DNA from: Nigrospora sphaerica
Taxonomy: Eukaryota > Ascomycota > Sordariomycetes > Amphisphaeriales > Apiosporaceae
Length of the DNA: 64,000 bases
Direction: 5' to 3'
Assembly: GCA_018287875.1 (NCBI GenBank)
Contig: JAGVVL010000009.1
Span: forward strand, 1,488,001 to 1,552,000
Made by a program: the position numbers and the translations under genes. Each line of letters begins with the position of its first letter. Within the stretch, counting starts at the first letter, position 1. Below, in pieces: positions 1 through 10,405 of the stretch. The notes beneath the pieces are model-generated. The model made no database searches. It was not told where the DNA came from and saw nothing but the letters and a program-made list of their open reading frames with translations.

Positions 1-995
1 CCACTCAGCCCAGCTTCGAAGGTCGTCTGAAGCTACAGGACTTCATGTACTTGGATAAAGAATCCAGAGACTCGTCCGTCCGCCGCAGTCCTCGTTTCGA
101 CCGAGCAGCCTCGGCAGCCGCATCAGAGCCGCCGCCGTCATCCAAGATGGCATCGCCCGTACCAACAGCAGGGCGCTCCACCAAGCGCAAGCATGACGCC
201 ACCGACACATCACCGGAAACCCCGGCGACGACAAGGGACTCGCGTCCGGGCCAAAGAGCCCCGTCGCCCAAGAAGCCCAAAAGGGTGCCCAGCACGTACG
301 CGCCGCCGTCGCGGTACGCCCACCTGGACCCGCTGCAGGACATCCTGGCGCCCGGCCTGCTGGTCCTCTTCATCGGGCTGAACCCGGGCGTGCAGACTGC
401 GCGGGCAGGGCACGCGTACGCGCACCCGAGCAACCTGTTCTGGAAGCTGCTGCACTCGTCGGGCGTCACGCCGGTGCCATGCCGCCCCGACGAGGACCGC
501 ACGCTGCCGGCGCGCTTCGCCCTGGGCAACACCAACATTGTCGCCCGGCCGTCGCGCAACGGCGCCGAGCTCAGCAAGGCCGAGATGGACGCCGGCGTCG
601 CCGGGCTCGAGGCCAAGATCCGCCGCTGGCGCCCCGAGGTCGCCTGCCTCGTGGGCAAGAGCATCTGGGAGAGCGTGTGGCGCGTGCGCAAGGGCCGGCC
701 CCTCCGTAAGGAAGACTTCCACTACGGCTGGCAGGACGAGGCCGAGAACATGGGCGTGGTCCCCCCCGGCGCCCCGGGTCCCGGAGACGACGGCGAGGGC
801 CAAGGGCCGACGGGGCCGTTCGGCGGCGCCCGCGTGTTTGTCGCCACGAGCACGAGCGGACTCGCAGCCACCCTACGCCCGGCCGAGAAAGAGAGGATAT
901 GGAAGGAGTTGGGGGATTGGTGTGTGCAGAGACGCATTGAACGGGGTAGGGAGGGGATACGCGAACAGACAACACCCACGCAGGGTGACATATAG
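1..995 (+). CDS. G/T(U)-mismatch-specific DNA glycosylase, TDG/MUG family (5' end outside window)
   Basis: This gene encodes a mismatch-specific uracil/thymine DNA glycosylase of the TDG/Mug group, which starts base-excision repair by removing U or T opposite G. The central domain carries the family active-site motif GLNPG (around base 378), followed by a GHAYAHPSNLFWKLL segment that matches the GHHYPGPGNHFWK region of TDG. The second conserved loop appears near the end as STSGLAA, before a final helix. The active-site Asn of GLNPG is present. The N-terminal ~100 residues are basic, Ser/Pro-rich and probably disordered. The frame is open from base 3 to the first in-frame ATG at 45, and the residues read before that Met (SFEGRLKLQDF) look coding, so the true start probably lies upstream of the window. 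The stop is at 993-995. No intron is needed in the visible part. Family assignment is strong; the start is uncertain. Confidence 0.88.
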   Translation, partial: TQPSFEGRLKLQDFMYLDKESRDSSVRRSPRFDRAASAAASEPPPSSKMASPVPTAGRSTKRKHDATDTSPETPATTRDSRPGQRAPSPKKPKRVPSTYAPPSRYAHLDPLQDILAPGLLVLFIGLNPGVQTARAGHAYAHPSNLFWKLLHSSGVTPVPCRPDEDRTLPARFALGNTNIVARPSRNGAELSKAEMDAGVAGLEAKIRRWRPEVACLVGKSIWESVWRVRKGRPLRKEDFHYGWQDEAENMGVVPPGAPGPGDDGEGQGPTGPFGGARVFVATSTSGLAATLRPAEKERIWKELGDWCVQRRIERGREGIREQTTPTQGDI

Positions 996-1437
996 TTGGC
1001 CGTATCTGTCCTTCCACCCACCTTGTCGACGGGCAGCCTGGCTCATGATTTACCGTTATTGTTATATCGTCAGCATTAAAGTGGGAGCAGACCGGACTTG
1101 TTGACGTATTTTATGCACATTTTATTTGTCACGCACACTTGAGGCATCAAATTGGTTGTAACCAACGTCGTTCCTTGCTCTTCGACCGCATCCATCTCAG
1201 AAGCTTTAAAGAAAGTTCAGGCCTGTCATTAATACTTCGTTCCGCTATGAATCCGAGTAGGCTGGGGGCCTTTCGGTGCCCTTTGACACTTCGTAATAAT
1301 GGTATATGCCAACCGTAACGCCGTGGGAGTAAGCGAGACCCCAAAAATCCACCCTCGTAGTGTCGTGCAGGAACCGTATGTACAATGTGTGATGAATGGA
1401 TGAGAAAGTGAAAAAATAGTCGAGAAGGCGGATAAGC
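996..1437. other. Convergent intergenic spacer
   Basis: This is the shared 3' region between the glycosylase gene (+) and the Gly/Ser-rich protein gene (-). Short overlapping open frames occur on the minus strand, but none has a recognisable motif or consistent coding bias. It probably holds two overlapping 3' untranslated regions. Confidence 0.5.
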
Positions 1438-2624
1438 TTAGACAATGAAAGCCATGAACAGACCAGTGGTGATAACTGGCCACCAGCCCACGGCTTGGAG
1501 GATGGCTTGCGCGTCGGAGGTGTCGTCACCATCGACATTTTCGGCCGTAGTACCTTCGGGAAGAGTACCGTTGATGCGAATGGTTGATCTGCCATTGACG
1601 TCTCCGACGTCCACAAGAGTCTTGTTCAGAGCGGCATAGCTGCCGTTGCCGATGAGCTCGTCAAGATACTTCTTGTCGTTGTTGTCTTCACAGCCGCAAG
1701 GCAACTTATCGGCGCACAAGCATTCGACAGGCTTCGTCTCCTGCCTGTCAGTTGTAGCGTTGTGGAAAGTGTATTCATCCTTGTGCTGGTAGCGGTAGGC
1801 TCCGTGAGCCCAGGAGGCAGCGCCGAAGCCGAGGGCGCTACCAACCAGTAGACCACCAGCAACAGGGGCCAAACCGCCAGGAGACGAGCCGCCGGCAGTG
1901 TAAGGCTTCCTAGCACCGCCTCCGTAGTACTGTCCACCACCGTAAGCGGGTCTCGGGCTGGTACAGTGTTAGTTTTATTCCCTTTGAGGTTGCAGTAGGG
2001 TGTGGGGCTGGAATCTTACCCCGTAAAGACCGGTGCCGGACGGGCGCCGCCGGCGCCGCCGGTGCCGGTGCCGCGGTTGCCTGTACGTGGTGAGCTACTG
2101 CCCCAACCAGCGGAGGGGAAGCCGCCGCGGAAGCCGCTGGTGGTACCGCCGGTGGCACCGCCAGTACCGCGATTACCGCCAGTACCGCCAGTACCGCCAG
2201 TACCGCCAGAGGTACCACCAGAGGTGCGGCCGCCCGAGGTGCGAGACGAAGCTGATGAACCCGACGAACCTGATGAACCTGATGAACCCGACGAACCTGA
2301 AGAACCTGATGAACCACTGCCCCCGCGCGAACCACCACTGCTGCCACCGCTACTGCCACCGCCACTGCCGCGACTGCTTAGTTGTGTTAGCCCGCTGTTG
2401 CGACATGTCCCCAATGCCGTCGGGTCGTCTTACCCTCCACCGCCGCCGCCGCCTTTGCGCTTCCACAACTCCTCGGCATCGACACGCTCGAGAACGTCAC
2501 GCTCGGGCAGGCGGGGTTCTTGCGACCGGGAGTCCAACGCTACATTTTCTGCGTTGGGTACGGTGTTGGCGCTGGCGCATTGGCCAAGGGCCGTAGTGGC
2601 GATCAGGATGTTGGAAAGCTTCAT
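1438..2624 (-). CDS. Secreted, Gly/Ser-rich protein, putatively GPI-anchored (3 exons)
   Basis: Exons by hand: 2624-2434, 2373-2020 and 1957-1438 (354 aa). Both introns start with GTAAGA; the first has a GCTAAC branch site and both junctions are in phase 2, which joins the frames exactly. The N-terminus has a short signal-like stretch (MKLSNILIATTALGQCASA). The middle, about residues 60-180, is low complexity with Gly/Ser and Gly/Thr repeats. The C-terminal third holds an ordered domain with a KPVECLCADKLPCGCEDN cysteine cluster and several N-glycosylation sequons (NAT, NGS, NKT, NGT). It ends in a hydrophobic tail (WWPVITTGLFMAFIV) typical of GPI-anchor signals. A similar domain occurs in many fungal glycine-rich proteins; it may correspond to the unknown-function family called DUF7732, which I could not verify. 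A cell-wall or surface role is inference. The first acceptor could alternatively be three bases upstream (2376), without changing the frame. Confidence 0.8.
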
Positions 2625-4757
2625 GATGTGATGAAACAGGAGACGGGCGAGCGCGCAATCGAAGGTCGGTAAGACTGTGAGGACGTTGCGGGAAAAAGAA
2701 ATTAAAGACGATAGTCAATTCCCAGTCGCGCAAACAGTAAAATGTGGTTTGCTGGGTGGGTTCAAGAAGCGGTCGGGATGAATGCTTGCCAGCCGGAAAC
2801 AGCGTTGGTTTTCCTGGAGAATGTGGTCATAGACCGGATGCGGTTTCACCGGGGAGGGAGGCGCTGTAAATAAGGGACCCGGTGCTTGCCGGTGGCACCA
2901 GGTGTCAGGGTGTTGAAATACATGTACATGTCCACAACCACCGCACATACCTCATACTCATAGTTCCTCTGTGGCTGTCGGACAGGGGGCGCTGTTCCCT
3001 ATGGAGAAGGAGCCAAGAGGCTAGAGTAGAAAGGAAGCCCTTGGCCCCTATGATCTAGTTAAGATAGGCTGCCCTAGCGAGCACCGTCGCCCGCGAGTAG
3101 GCGAGGAAAAGTCGATGCGGCGACATGCACGGCGCTGCCCATATCACGCGCCTGCGGAGATGCAAGCATGCCCATCCAATCTACCCATGGGCGCGCCGGG
3201 CGAGCTGACGACATAAGCCAGGATAGGCTGCTTTCTTCCAGTGGCGTGGTACTCCGCCCTCCTGCCGACAAGATCCCGTTGTCTGGGCAGGGAGCTAGGG
3301 TTGGTCTGTCGACTGGCAGTATGATGGCATCGGTTGGCATGCAGTCAATCAGGTTGGTGGTCTCCCCGGGGGTGAGGTTGGACCAGCGCCGTAAAACTAC
3401 CGCACCATTGAGTTGGTTGGTTGCGCTGGAATACGGGGGAATGGGCCTCGCCGAATCGCGCCGTCCCACTGGATGGATCAAGGGCTTCGTTGTTCATGAA
3501 GTCATCCCGCGATTGCTCTCTGCTCAAATGGTCGCGCTTCCCAGTGGCCAGAGTCATGGATGGATGAACAGGCGGGTGGGTAGGCAGACTCGGAAGATTC
3601 CCACTGGGCGTGCGCCGCCCGAGATAAATACCCACTGACCAAGCGGTCTGGCTGATGGCTGAAAGATATGATACTCGGCCCATTTTACGCCGCGAACGAA
3701 CACAAAACTATGACCGCCATGTGCCCCAGCTTCCCAGGGTCACCAGGCATTGCCATCTGTCTTCGCGCATCCATGCGAGCATGGAAACTAAGTAGGTAAC
3801 CTTACTTCTTCACGTACCCCATAATTTGAGCGGGGCAGTGGCAGTGACGCCATCCCAGCAGGCAAAATGCCTCTTTCCCCGAAGCAGCCTCGGCAGCCTG
3901 GATGTTTTGTGATTGGCACTAAGGCCGAGAATCCGGTGCTTCGTGTATGGGTAAGGAAGGGCTGAGCAATAGAAGAGGGTGGAGGAGAACGGACTGACCA
4001 GGTTATGGGCGGCTCAGCCTGGCTAGATGTCTTGGAAAGTACCTCGAACGTACTTCGGTTATTTGTTTATATTACCCGGTACCCGAGCATTCCAAAGGTA
4101 GGTAGGTCCTTCAGGCTGGAACTGACAGATCTTACAAGGTCTCGACCCAACTTACCAATTCCTTGGTGGCGTTGACAACGTCAGTTGACCGCAAGGCTGT
4201 GTGCATGCGCAGCGTGCCGAGTGTCTGTGCCCCTCTCGCCCCTTTAGCCCCTTCATAGCAAGTCAGCCCAGGTCATCGGCACCGAAGACCGAACCGACGG
4301 GAGATCGAGTGGGGTCATTAAGCAGAGCACCTGTTGCTTGGGTAAGGTTGCTTGCTGGCCGGCCACTGTCCGTTTTGCGACCGATGCAAGCCCTTGTTTT
4401 CCTCGTCCTACATGGAGAGGTCAATATGATCTCATTACGCCAGAGCTTCCATCGAACGTATGCATGTTTGTCAGGTTGTACCGCTGCTGTCAGCCCTACC
4501 CACCCGCCCGCTCGCCATCACGCTTGCTCATATCGGGCCCCCAGATCAGAGACCTCACAGCGCATCAGACGGAGCCGGACCTTTGGTGACACCGCCAGTT
4601 ACCGCACTCGCCGCCTGACTTTTAGTGCTCACCAACCACTCATCCGCCCCGTATCTAGGCCCGTGGCAAGGCAACCCACCGGCCCCAGCTGGGTCTCACC
4701 TGAACTGGCACTTTTCTCCGCCTGGCTCGCTTAGTCGTACTGCACGGCTGCCCGAGA
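2625..4757. other. Divergent intergenic region, no supported gene
   Basis: These 2.1 kb separate two divergently transcribed genes and should hold both promoters. Open frames at 3168-3638 (+), 3345-3683 (-) and 4201-4734 (+) have no recognisable domain and overlap one another on opposite strands, so I treat them as chance in GC-rich DNA. The stretch near 4070-4110 carries the GGTACC / TAGGTAGGT motifs seen in other spacers of this window. Confidence 0.5.
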
Positions 4758-6053
4758 ATGGCCGGTCGTGGGGGATCGGATAAGGCCTTGTTGGACCGTC
4801 TCAACGCCCTTAAGCCGTCAAGTGTATTGGTTGATGCGCCCGAAACGTGAGCAAGCTTTCCCCGACCTCGACCGCTGCGAGGCGGTCTGGCTCCGCTTTC
4901 TGTATAACCCCGGCTCGCACGTATATTCTCACAAACCTTGAAGGCTGACCGGCATACCTGAAGGACCATACATGCGTCTCTTATAGACTCTACAAAGGCG
5001 ACGTCCAAGGAGGATGCTCTATCGGAGCGCCTGAAGACCCTTCGAGCGCAGTCGATTCAAAACGTGTCGCCAGTGCCCCGGTCCGAGGTACGGCCAGTCA
5101 GCCCACGGCTGGGCACAGCTTCGACTGATGCACAGCCCCGGGCTGCCAACACAGCCGGCGGTGGAGGAACCGGTACAGACGAGTCAGGAACCTCAGCGCC
5201 TGAGGTAGTTGCCGCGGACCCAGCTGCTCACGACATCGAGTCCCTCCTGGATACTGATGACCAGACTTTGGAAGAACTACTGGCAGACTTGGGTGCCGAT
5301 GAGCAATGGCTCGAAGAAGTGGCTACCGAGTTTTCATCCATGGACGAGCATCGCAGAGTGAACGCAATACTCGAAGAGCTCGAAAAAAACCGCCCTCCGG
5401 CTAAGGAACCGGCAGGGGACGAGCAAGACGAGGACCAGTCACAGGATGACGACTCCGATGGTAAGCATATGGCTCGAGAGACTAGTAATGCCCTTGCCGA
5501 GGCACTGGATGAAGTCAACATCGAGAAGCTCGAAACGAAGGAGACGCAAGCCGACGGATCGAAACCTAGCCACCCCCAAAAATCACGGAACGGAGAGGCG
5601 CCCTCGGGACAGGAATCTGTACCCCTGGCTCCATTCAATTTGCCCACTGTTCCGACCGAGCTCCGAGACCAGCCCGGCATAGGCGCCCCTGTTCCTCAGG
5701 ATGGCGGGTTCGAGGCTCACATCTCTTCGCGACTGGCTGCACTCAAGGGACTTGGTGGGCCAGACCTATCGCTTCCATCGGCACCCACTTCCAAAGTCAA
5801 TGAGCTCGGCCTCCCTGGTGTGCCGTCCTTTGCCCCCGCGGACCGACCTGCCACCGCTGTCTACAAGCGACCTGGCTACGACAAGGAGGAGAAGAGCTGG
5901 TGTACCATCTGCATGGAAGATGGCGCCATTCGTTGCATTGGGTGTGACAGCGATATCTACTGTGCGAGATGCTGGAAAGAGATGCATGTTGGGCCCCGCG
6001 CCAACTATGATGACCGGGGCCACAAATGGGAGAAGTATGTCAAGACCACATAG
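4758..6053 (+). CDS. ANCHR/ZFYVE19-like zinc-finger protein (2 exons)
   Basis: Exons 4758-4846 and 4964-6053 (392 aa). The intron has a GTGAGC donor, a GCTGAC branch site and an AAG acceptor, and joins the frames in phase 2. The conserved C-terminus (residues ~341-390) is a B-box-like zinc-binding module with ligands C343, C346, C354, C357, C363, C366, H371 and H383; its [17 protein letters not shown] core matches the C-terminal domain of animal ANCHR (ZFYVE19). Animal ANCHR holds VPS4 at the midbody in the Aurora B abscission (NoCut) checkpoint; whether the fungal protein does this at septa is inference. The middle is acidic and rich in Asp/Glu/Ser, with a Leu/Glu-rich segment (around 5255-5390) that could be a helical interaction motif. 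I see no FYVE finger, so homology rests on the C-terminal module. The start ATG lies in a short first exon and the upstream frame is unremarkable. Confidence 0.85.
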
Positions 6054-6966
6054 ATGTGATTCTCTCCAGGAACTCTCGGCTGCTCTTGAGGCCTTTACGA
6101 TGGTTTTGCAATCATATGACCCAATTGCCACTATGCAGCAAGAGTTCAGACGCAGTGCTGGTATATGGAAGAGCTCTTGCCAACAGCATTTTGTTGGTAC
6201 GGTAAGACCTCTTTCCTGACGGTTTTGTAGTTTTGGCTGGTCTTCTTATCGGCCGCCCAAACCAAGTTCTAATGCATTAACAGTCAACTTATACTTACAA
6301 CTATCATCTCCATGATCTATCACCTATACTGGCATGATAGGACACCAAAGTGGTGACCCGAAGACAAAGGACGATGTGGATTCATCATTGCATGAAAGAA
6401 CAGCTTGTGATTCCACGAGGATGGCTAACATCCTCCCGTTGCTCTTCACATTCTCCCCTGTCAACTGAGAAGTTGTTTACACTACTTCAGCGTTAGCCAG
6501 ATTCATAAAGGGAGGTATTCTACACCTATCTGATAGGGTTGTTGTCCAGATCATGCGAGCAGATGCAGCGCTGATCCCACTTGCCCAGTTTACTCCCTAA
6601 AGTCGGTACAAAGGTGTGAAGAGGGTAGAAGAAGATTCAAGGAGGTTCACCGATAAGTCACCTTCCATTCACGTCTCAATGTGGGATGCGGGCTGGTGAA
6701 CACGTGAGGACCAGTGAGGTCATACAATGCCCAGACTATAAGGCACCACCACCGCCACCATGTAATTGGAATTGGATTGGAATTGGAATGTATTATCGCC
6801 GTACTGGGACAGTGTCCCGCCTCCCAAGGGGCATCTGGCGTGCGAGAGTCTATCTACATGTACACGAGATATCCCGCATGACAAGCACAATGGCAATCCT
6901 TTAGTCGAACCGTCTCCGTGGCTCCTCCGTGCGAGCTCGTTCCCGGCGCTTTTTCCGTCTCGTTAG
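6054..6966. other. Intergenic spacer, no gene seen
   Basis: This is the 3' flank of the ANCHR-like gene, followed by moderately AT-richer DNA. It contains a short direct repeat of GGAATTGGATT type at 6768-6788. The only small open frames (6686-6904 and 6766-6966, +) overlap each other and have no recognisable content. Confidence 0.45.
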
Positions 6967-7440
6967 TTACTGGTTCATACGGATTACCCTCTGCGACCTA
7001 ACGGTGATGGGCATGTCTTTGTAGTACTTCGTTAGCGTCACGAAGAGCTGGAAATTTTCCGGATCGTGTATTAGCCGTTGCCAGTATTCCTCTAGGGTTT
7101 TCGGTTCGGGGTCGAATTTCGGCCCCGCCACCACCATGCTTGATGCGTGGAGAGCATCCTGGGTCCAGAACTGGAGATGCAGGATCCTTATTTGGAGGGT
7201 TCCTGCGTGGTAGACTAGGCTTAATTCGGCAGATAGAACGATATATCTTCTGCCCCTCGCTGTCAGTCCTGGCAGTGAGGCACGCCTTCTTCTACACATC
7301 ACTTTGACCCCATGCTTCACCTCATCAATGCTATTGACGACCAATTTCCCTACACCCAATGGCGCAGTCCGGCCCAGGCTCACTGACGATGTCATAACAT
7401 TGCAGTACCCGTGCAGAAGCTCTCCAGAAGGCTTCTGCAT
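6967..7440 (-). CDS. Orphan hypothetical protein (157 aa), possible gene
   Basis: This is an uninterrupted 157-codon frame from an ATG at 7440 to TAA at 6967. I do not recognise the product. It has no signal peptide or membrane segment. It is basic in the N-terminal half (a run CRRRRASLPG) and ends in an aromatic and acidic segment (TLEEYWQRLIHDPENFQLF). There is no competing long frame on the other strand, codon choice is less GC3-rich than in the housekeeping neighbours, and the locus is a moderately AT-richer spacer. It could be a lineage-specific gene, a decayed gene fragment or chance. It shares the hexapeptide EYWQRL, in frame and on the same strand, with the small gene at 28832-29400. 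Confidence 0.35.
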   Translation of the reverse strand: MQKPSGELLHGYCNVMTSSVSLGRTAPLGVGKLVVNSIDEVKHGVKVMCRRRRASLPGLTARGRRYIVLSAELSLVYHAGTLQIRILHLQFWTQDALHASSMVVAGPKFDPEPKTLEEYWQRLIHDPENFQLFVTLTKYYKDMPITVRSQRVIRMNQ

Positions 7441-8304
7441 TCCACTAGTTTGTCTGTCAACAATACCCAGGACCGTCTGGCCAAGTGGGTGAGCTCAAAG
7501 TTGGTGGTCCCTGCTCCCACAGTTAAGTCCCAGCCACGGCCTTGTCATGATGTCGATATAAACATATCTAAATCAGCTTTGTTGAAACAAGAAAGACATG
7601 ATAATGTTGGTTTCCGTTCAAAATTCACACGGCTTATTTTTAAGAAGTGAGCTTACGAGACACCATCCCATACCACCGGGGGGGGGGGTTCTTTTCTATT
7701 TTTCCTTGTTTTTTGTCTTGGCCTCATGGAGCACCGCGACTTGGCCACTATTTTTGAGTTTGATAAATACCATAACTAGGCTCAAGAATCGTTATGGAAG
7801 CGTCCCTCGAAGCAGACGATGATTGCGTAATATGGCCTCCTGACCACAGCATGATTGAAATGTGGGAAAAGCTTGATCCCCGAGAATATTTGCAATCCCT
7901 TCATATTTCCCGTCATTGTGCCTGACTGAGTCTACCCGAGTCTTGGATACATACCTTGCTATCCATGGCTCTTCAATGTTCTTATCCGAACTGGTGCCTG
8001 CGGAACTTCGGTACGTGCCATTTCCCGGAGCCCGGGCAGGTGGAGCGTCCGCCGGCGCCGGCAAAGAGTGGAGATTCATGGATGGATAGCCTCCAGCCAG
8101 TGCAGTGCCCGTGCAGTGGGGGGCTCCACTAAAATTTTCGGTCGCATCCACCCCATTCAAGTCGCGCCCTGGTAAGGGACTTACGAAACGTTCCCTCTGT
8201 TGGTCTCTCGACATGAGCATCAAGCAGTAGCGGAGCGACGTCGGATTACCCTTCGAGAGCCCGTCACACTCTCTCCACACCCGCTCCGCCTCGAGTCGCC
8301 CAGA
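7441..8304. other. Spacer and upstream region of TMA23
   Basis: This holds the flank of the orphan frame and the promoter and leader of TMA23. It contains an 11-G homopolymer at 7678-7688, a T-rich tract just after it, and no supported gene. A 389-aa minus-strand frame (7792-8961) runs through here and across TMA23, but it is an antisense shadow. Confidence 0.5.
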
Positions 8305-8991
8305 ATGGCCGCCACGACGTCCCGACTTGACGCCCACGCCCTCCTCACCTCGCAGGGGTGGCGCGGGCACGGCCACTCGCTGCATCCGACGAGCGAAGGT
8401 ACCGGCCTCAAGCACCACCTGCTCATCAAACGCGAGGGCACCGACGGCGCCGGCCTGGGCTCCAAAAAAGACCACAAGGCCGAGGCGTGGTGGATGAACG
8501 CCTTCGATCAGGCCCTGAAGGGCATCGACACGAGCTCCGGCAGCATGAAGCAGAAGGTCGGCGGCGGTCCGCTCGACCTCGACAAGATCACCGCCCGCGG
8601 CAGGAACAAATACGTCGGGTCTATGGGTCTCTACACCTGCTTTGTCAAGGGTGGCCGACTGGACGGCACCACCGATCTGGACGCTACGGGCTTGCCCACC
8701 CCCCCTGACAGCGGCGTCGCCACGCCGGCCGACACCGGCAGCGACTCGAAAACCGAGACCAAAGAAGAGCGAAGGGCGAGGCGGGAGGCCAAGCACCTGC
8801 GGAAGGCGGAGAGAGCCGCGCGAAAAGAGGCCGAGGCCAAGGCGGCTGCGAAAGCCGCCAAGAAGGCCGAAAAGAAGAAGGCGAAAGAGGCTCTCAAAGC
8901 GGGAGAAACCAAGGCAGAGCGAAAAGCGCGGAGAGAGGCGCGGCGGGCCCGCAAAGAACAAAAACGGCGCCAGAAAAACTTGACTGGTTGA
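8305..8991 (+). CDS. TMA23: TMA23-like nucleolar G-patch protein, ribosome biogenesis
   Basis: This is a single-exon 228-aa protein. The start was chosen at ATG 8305 because homology begins there (an LLTSQGWRGHGHSLH segment near residue 13); the open frame extends upstream to 8200 without conserved content. The N-terminal part has the G-patch-like layout of yeast Tma23: QGW-x-G, a GTGLKHHLLIKREGTDGAGLG core, then an EAWWMNAFDQ block near residue 60 and a LYTCFVKGGRLDGT block near residue 113. The C-terminal third is a Lys/Arg/Ala/Glu-rich, probably helical and nucleolar-localising tail (about residues 150-228). Yeast Tma23 is a nucleolar protein involved in 40S ribosomal subunit synthesis. 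The gene is tail-to-tail with THG1, with stops 131 bp apart. Confidence 0.9.
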   Translation: MAATTSRLDAHALLTSQGWRGHGHSLHPTSEGTGLKHHLLIKREGTDGAGLGSKKDHKAEAWWMNAFDQALKGIDTSSGSMKQKVGGGPLDLDKITARGRNKYVGSMGLYTCFVKGGRLDGTTDLDATGLPTPPDSGVATPADTGSDSKTETKEERRARREAKHLRKAERAARKEAEAKAAAKAAKKAEKKKAKEALKAGETKAERKARREARRARKEQKRRQKNLTG

Positions 8992-9122
8992 GAAGCTTCA
9001 GGGCAAGGTCGGTTGCGACAGGCTGCTGCTCGCTGCCATCGACAGCCCCGGGACCGACCCAGATGAACCGATAGGACCGGTGAAGGGCCCGCTGTGTTCA
9101 TCGGAGGGAAAGAGCTACACAT

Positions 9123-10405
9123 CTATGAAGTGGGTTTCGGAATCTTGCCCGGCTTGTTGGAGAGGAGCCAAGGTCGGCTGTTCCAGAACGCATCCTTGTG
9201 AATGTCCAAATGTTCGACCACGACCTGCGCCTTTGCTCTGCCCTTCTTGTCCTTCTCGTCCTGCGTCTTGGACTGCGCGGCAGGTCTTCCCTGGCTATCC
9301 GCTGCCTGGACAGAGTCATGCAAGCCTGGCTCAACAAGCTCATACTACGACTGGTCAGCAACATGCCCTGACCCCGGGAACGTGGCTTGGGAGAACATAC
9401 GCTCCGGAATACAACACTCCCTTTCTTAAACATTTCCGGCTCGTTGTTGTAATTAATACCGAACCGTGAGAACAAGATCTCGTTGAGCTTGTCTTTGGCA
9501 ACGGTGCCCTGAGGCCTGTTAGCAAAGGTCGAGCGCGAGCGCGACTCTACTTACGGAGAGAAATTGCTCGGCTTCTCTCCCGCTCATGCCGCCTTTCTGG
9601 ACGAGCGCCCAAAAGGTCGTGTTGAAAAGGTTGTTGATATGGCCTGTGCCCACATTAGCTGGGCGCTTTCGGGCTTGCCATACGCCTGGGACTTACAATC
9701 GGCGATCCTCCAGCTCATATAATCTCGCAGGTTCTGGACACTGGGATAGCAGACGGCTCTCCCGTCAAAGCTCGGGAGAGGGGGCGTGAGGAGCGTATCT
9801 GGGAAATATGTTGACCACAGGTGGACGTAGTATGCGGTGAAGGTTGAGACGACAGTAGAAACCAGCTTGCTTTGGACTGATGAGATAGACCCATAGATTC
9901 AACAGGGAGCAGCATCGGCGACGCACCTTGACCTTCTCTTGAACAGCGTGCACGTCTTGTGGAAGACGAAGCTGGCAGCCGTGTCAGTTGCGTAAGCACA
10001 AGGAGAAACCCATGCTTGCATCGTGGCTGGTTACCTGTATTCGTCACTGACGCCGTAAGCGATCGTGATTTCGGGAAGTTCTGCCACGAGGGCCTTCGCA
10101 GCAGCGTTCATGAGATCCAACGCTCTCTTGTCGTTGGGCTTCTCGAAGCCATACTTGGCACAGAGTCTAGGAGAAGATACTGCATGAGCGATGGAACGGC
10201 GTCGAAAAAGTCGGCCAGAGCATACTTGGTAAACCCGCGACCATCTATTCGGACGACTATCCACGTGTTGGGAAGCAGCTGGTCGGGCTGCTCAAAGTCC
10301 TTGACGTATTCGAATCTGGCAAAGGGGCGATGTCAGTTGCGTGCCCGGTTTTGTGCGTCTTTCACGTAGCGTGGAAGGATGAGGTATGTACTCCGAGTTG
10401 GCCAT
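9123..10405 (-). CDS. THG1: tRNA-His guanylyltransferase (8 exons)
   Basis: Exons by hand: 10405-10392, 10315-10226, 10166-10035, 9971-9927, 9869-9697, 9643-9555, 9508-9401 and 9344-9123, giving 290 aa, the usual length for fungal Thg1. The enzyme adds the essential G(-1) to the 5' end of tRNA-His by 3'-5' nucleotide addition. Metal-binding residues are in place: D29 in IDGRGFTK, and D76/E77 in the GVSDEYSF motif. Further hallmarks are [32 protein letters not shown] and [18 protein letters not shown]. The C-terminus is the fungal [20 protein letters not shown]...[12 protein letters not shown] tail. Every junction restores the frame; introns are 46-76 nt. The first exon encodes only four full codons plus two bases and uses a less usual GTACAT donor. 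The gene is divergent from SWD1, with 722 bp between starts. Confidence 0.93.

Noticed and set aside
7792..8961. 389-codon minus-strand frame
   Set aside because: It lies antisense to TMA23; its Arg/Gly/Leu-rich composition mirrors the Lys/Ala/Glu codons of TMA23 and it has no domain.
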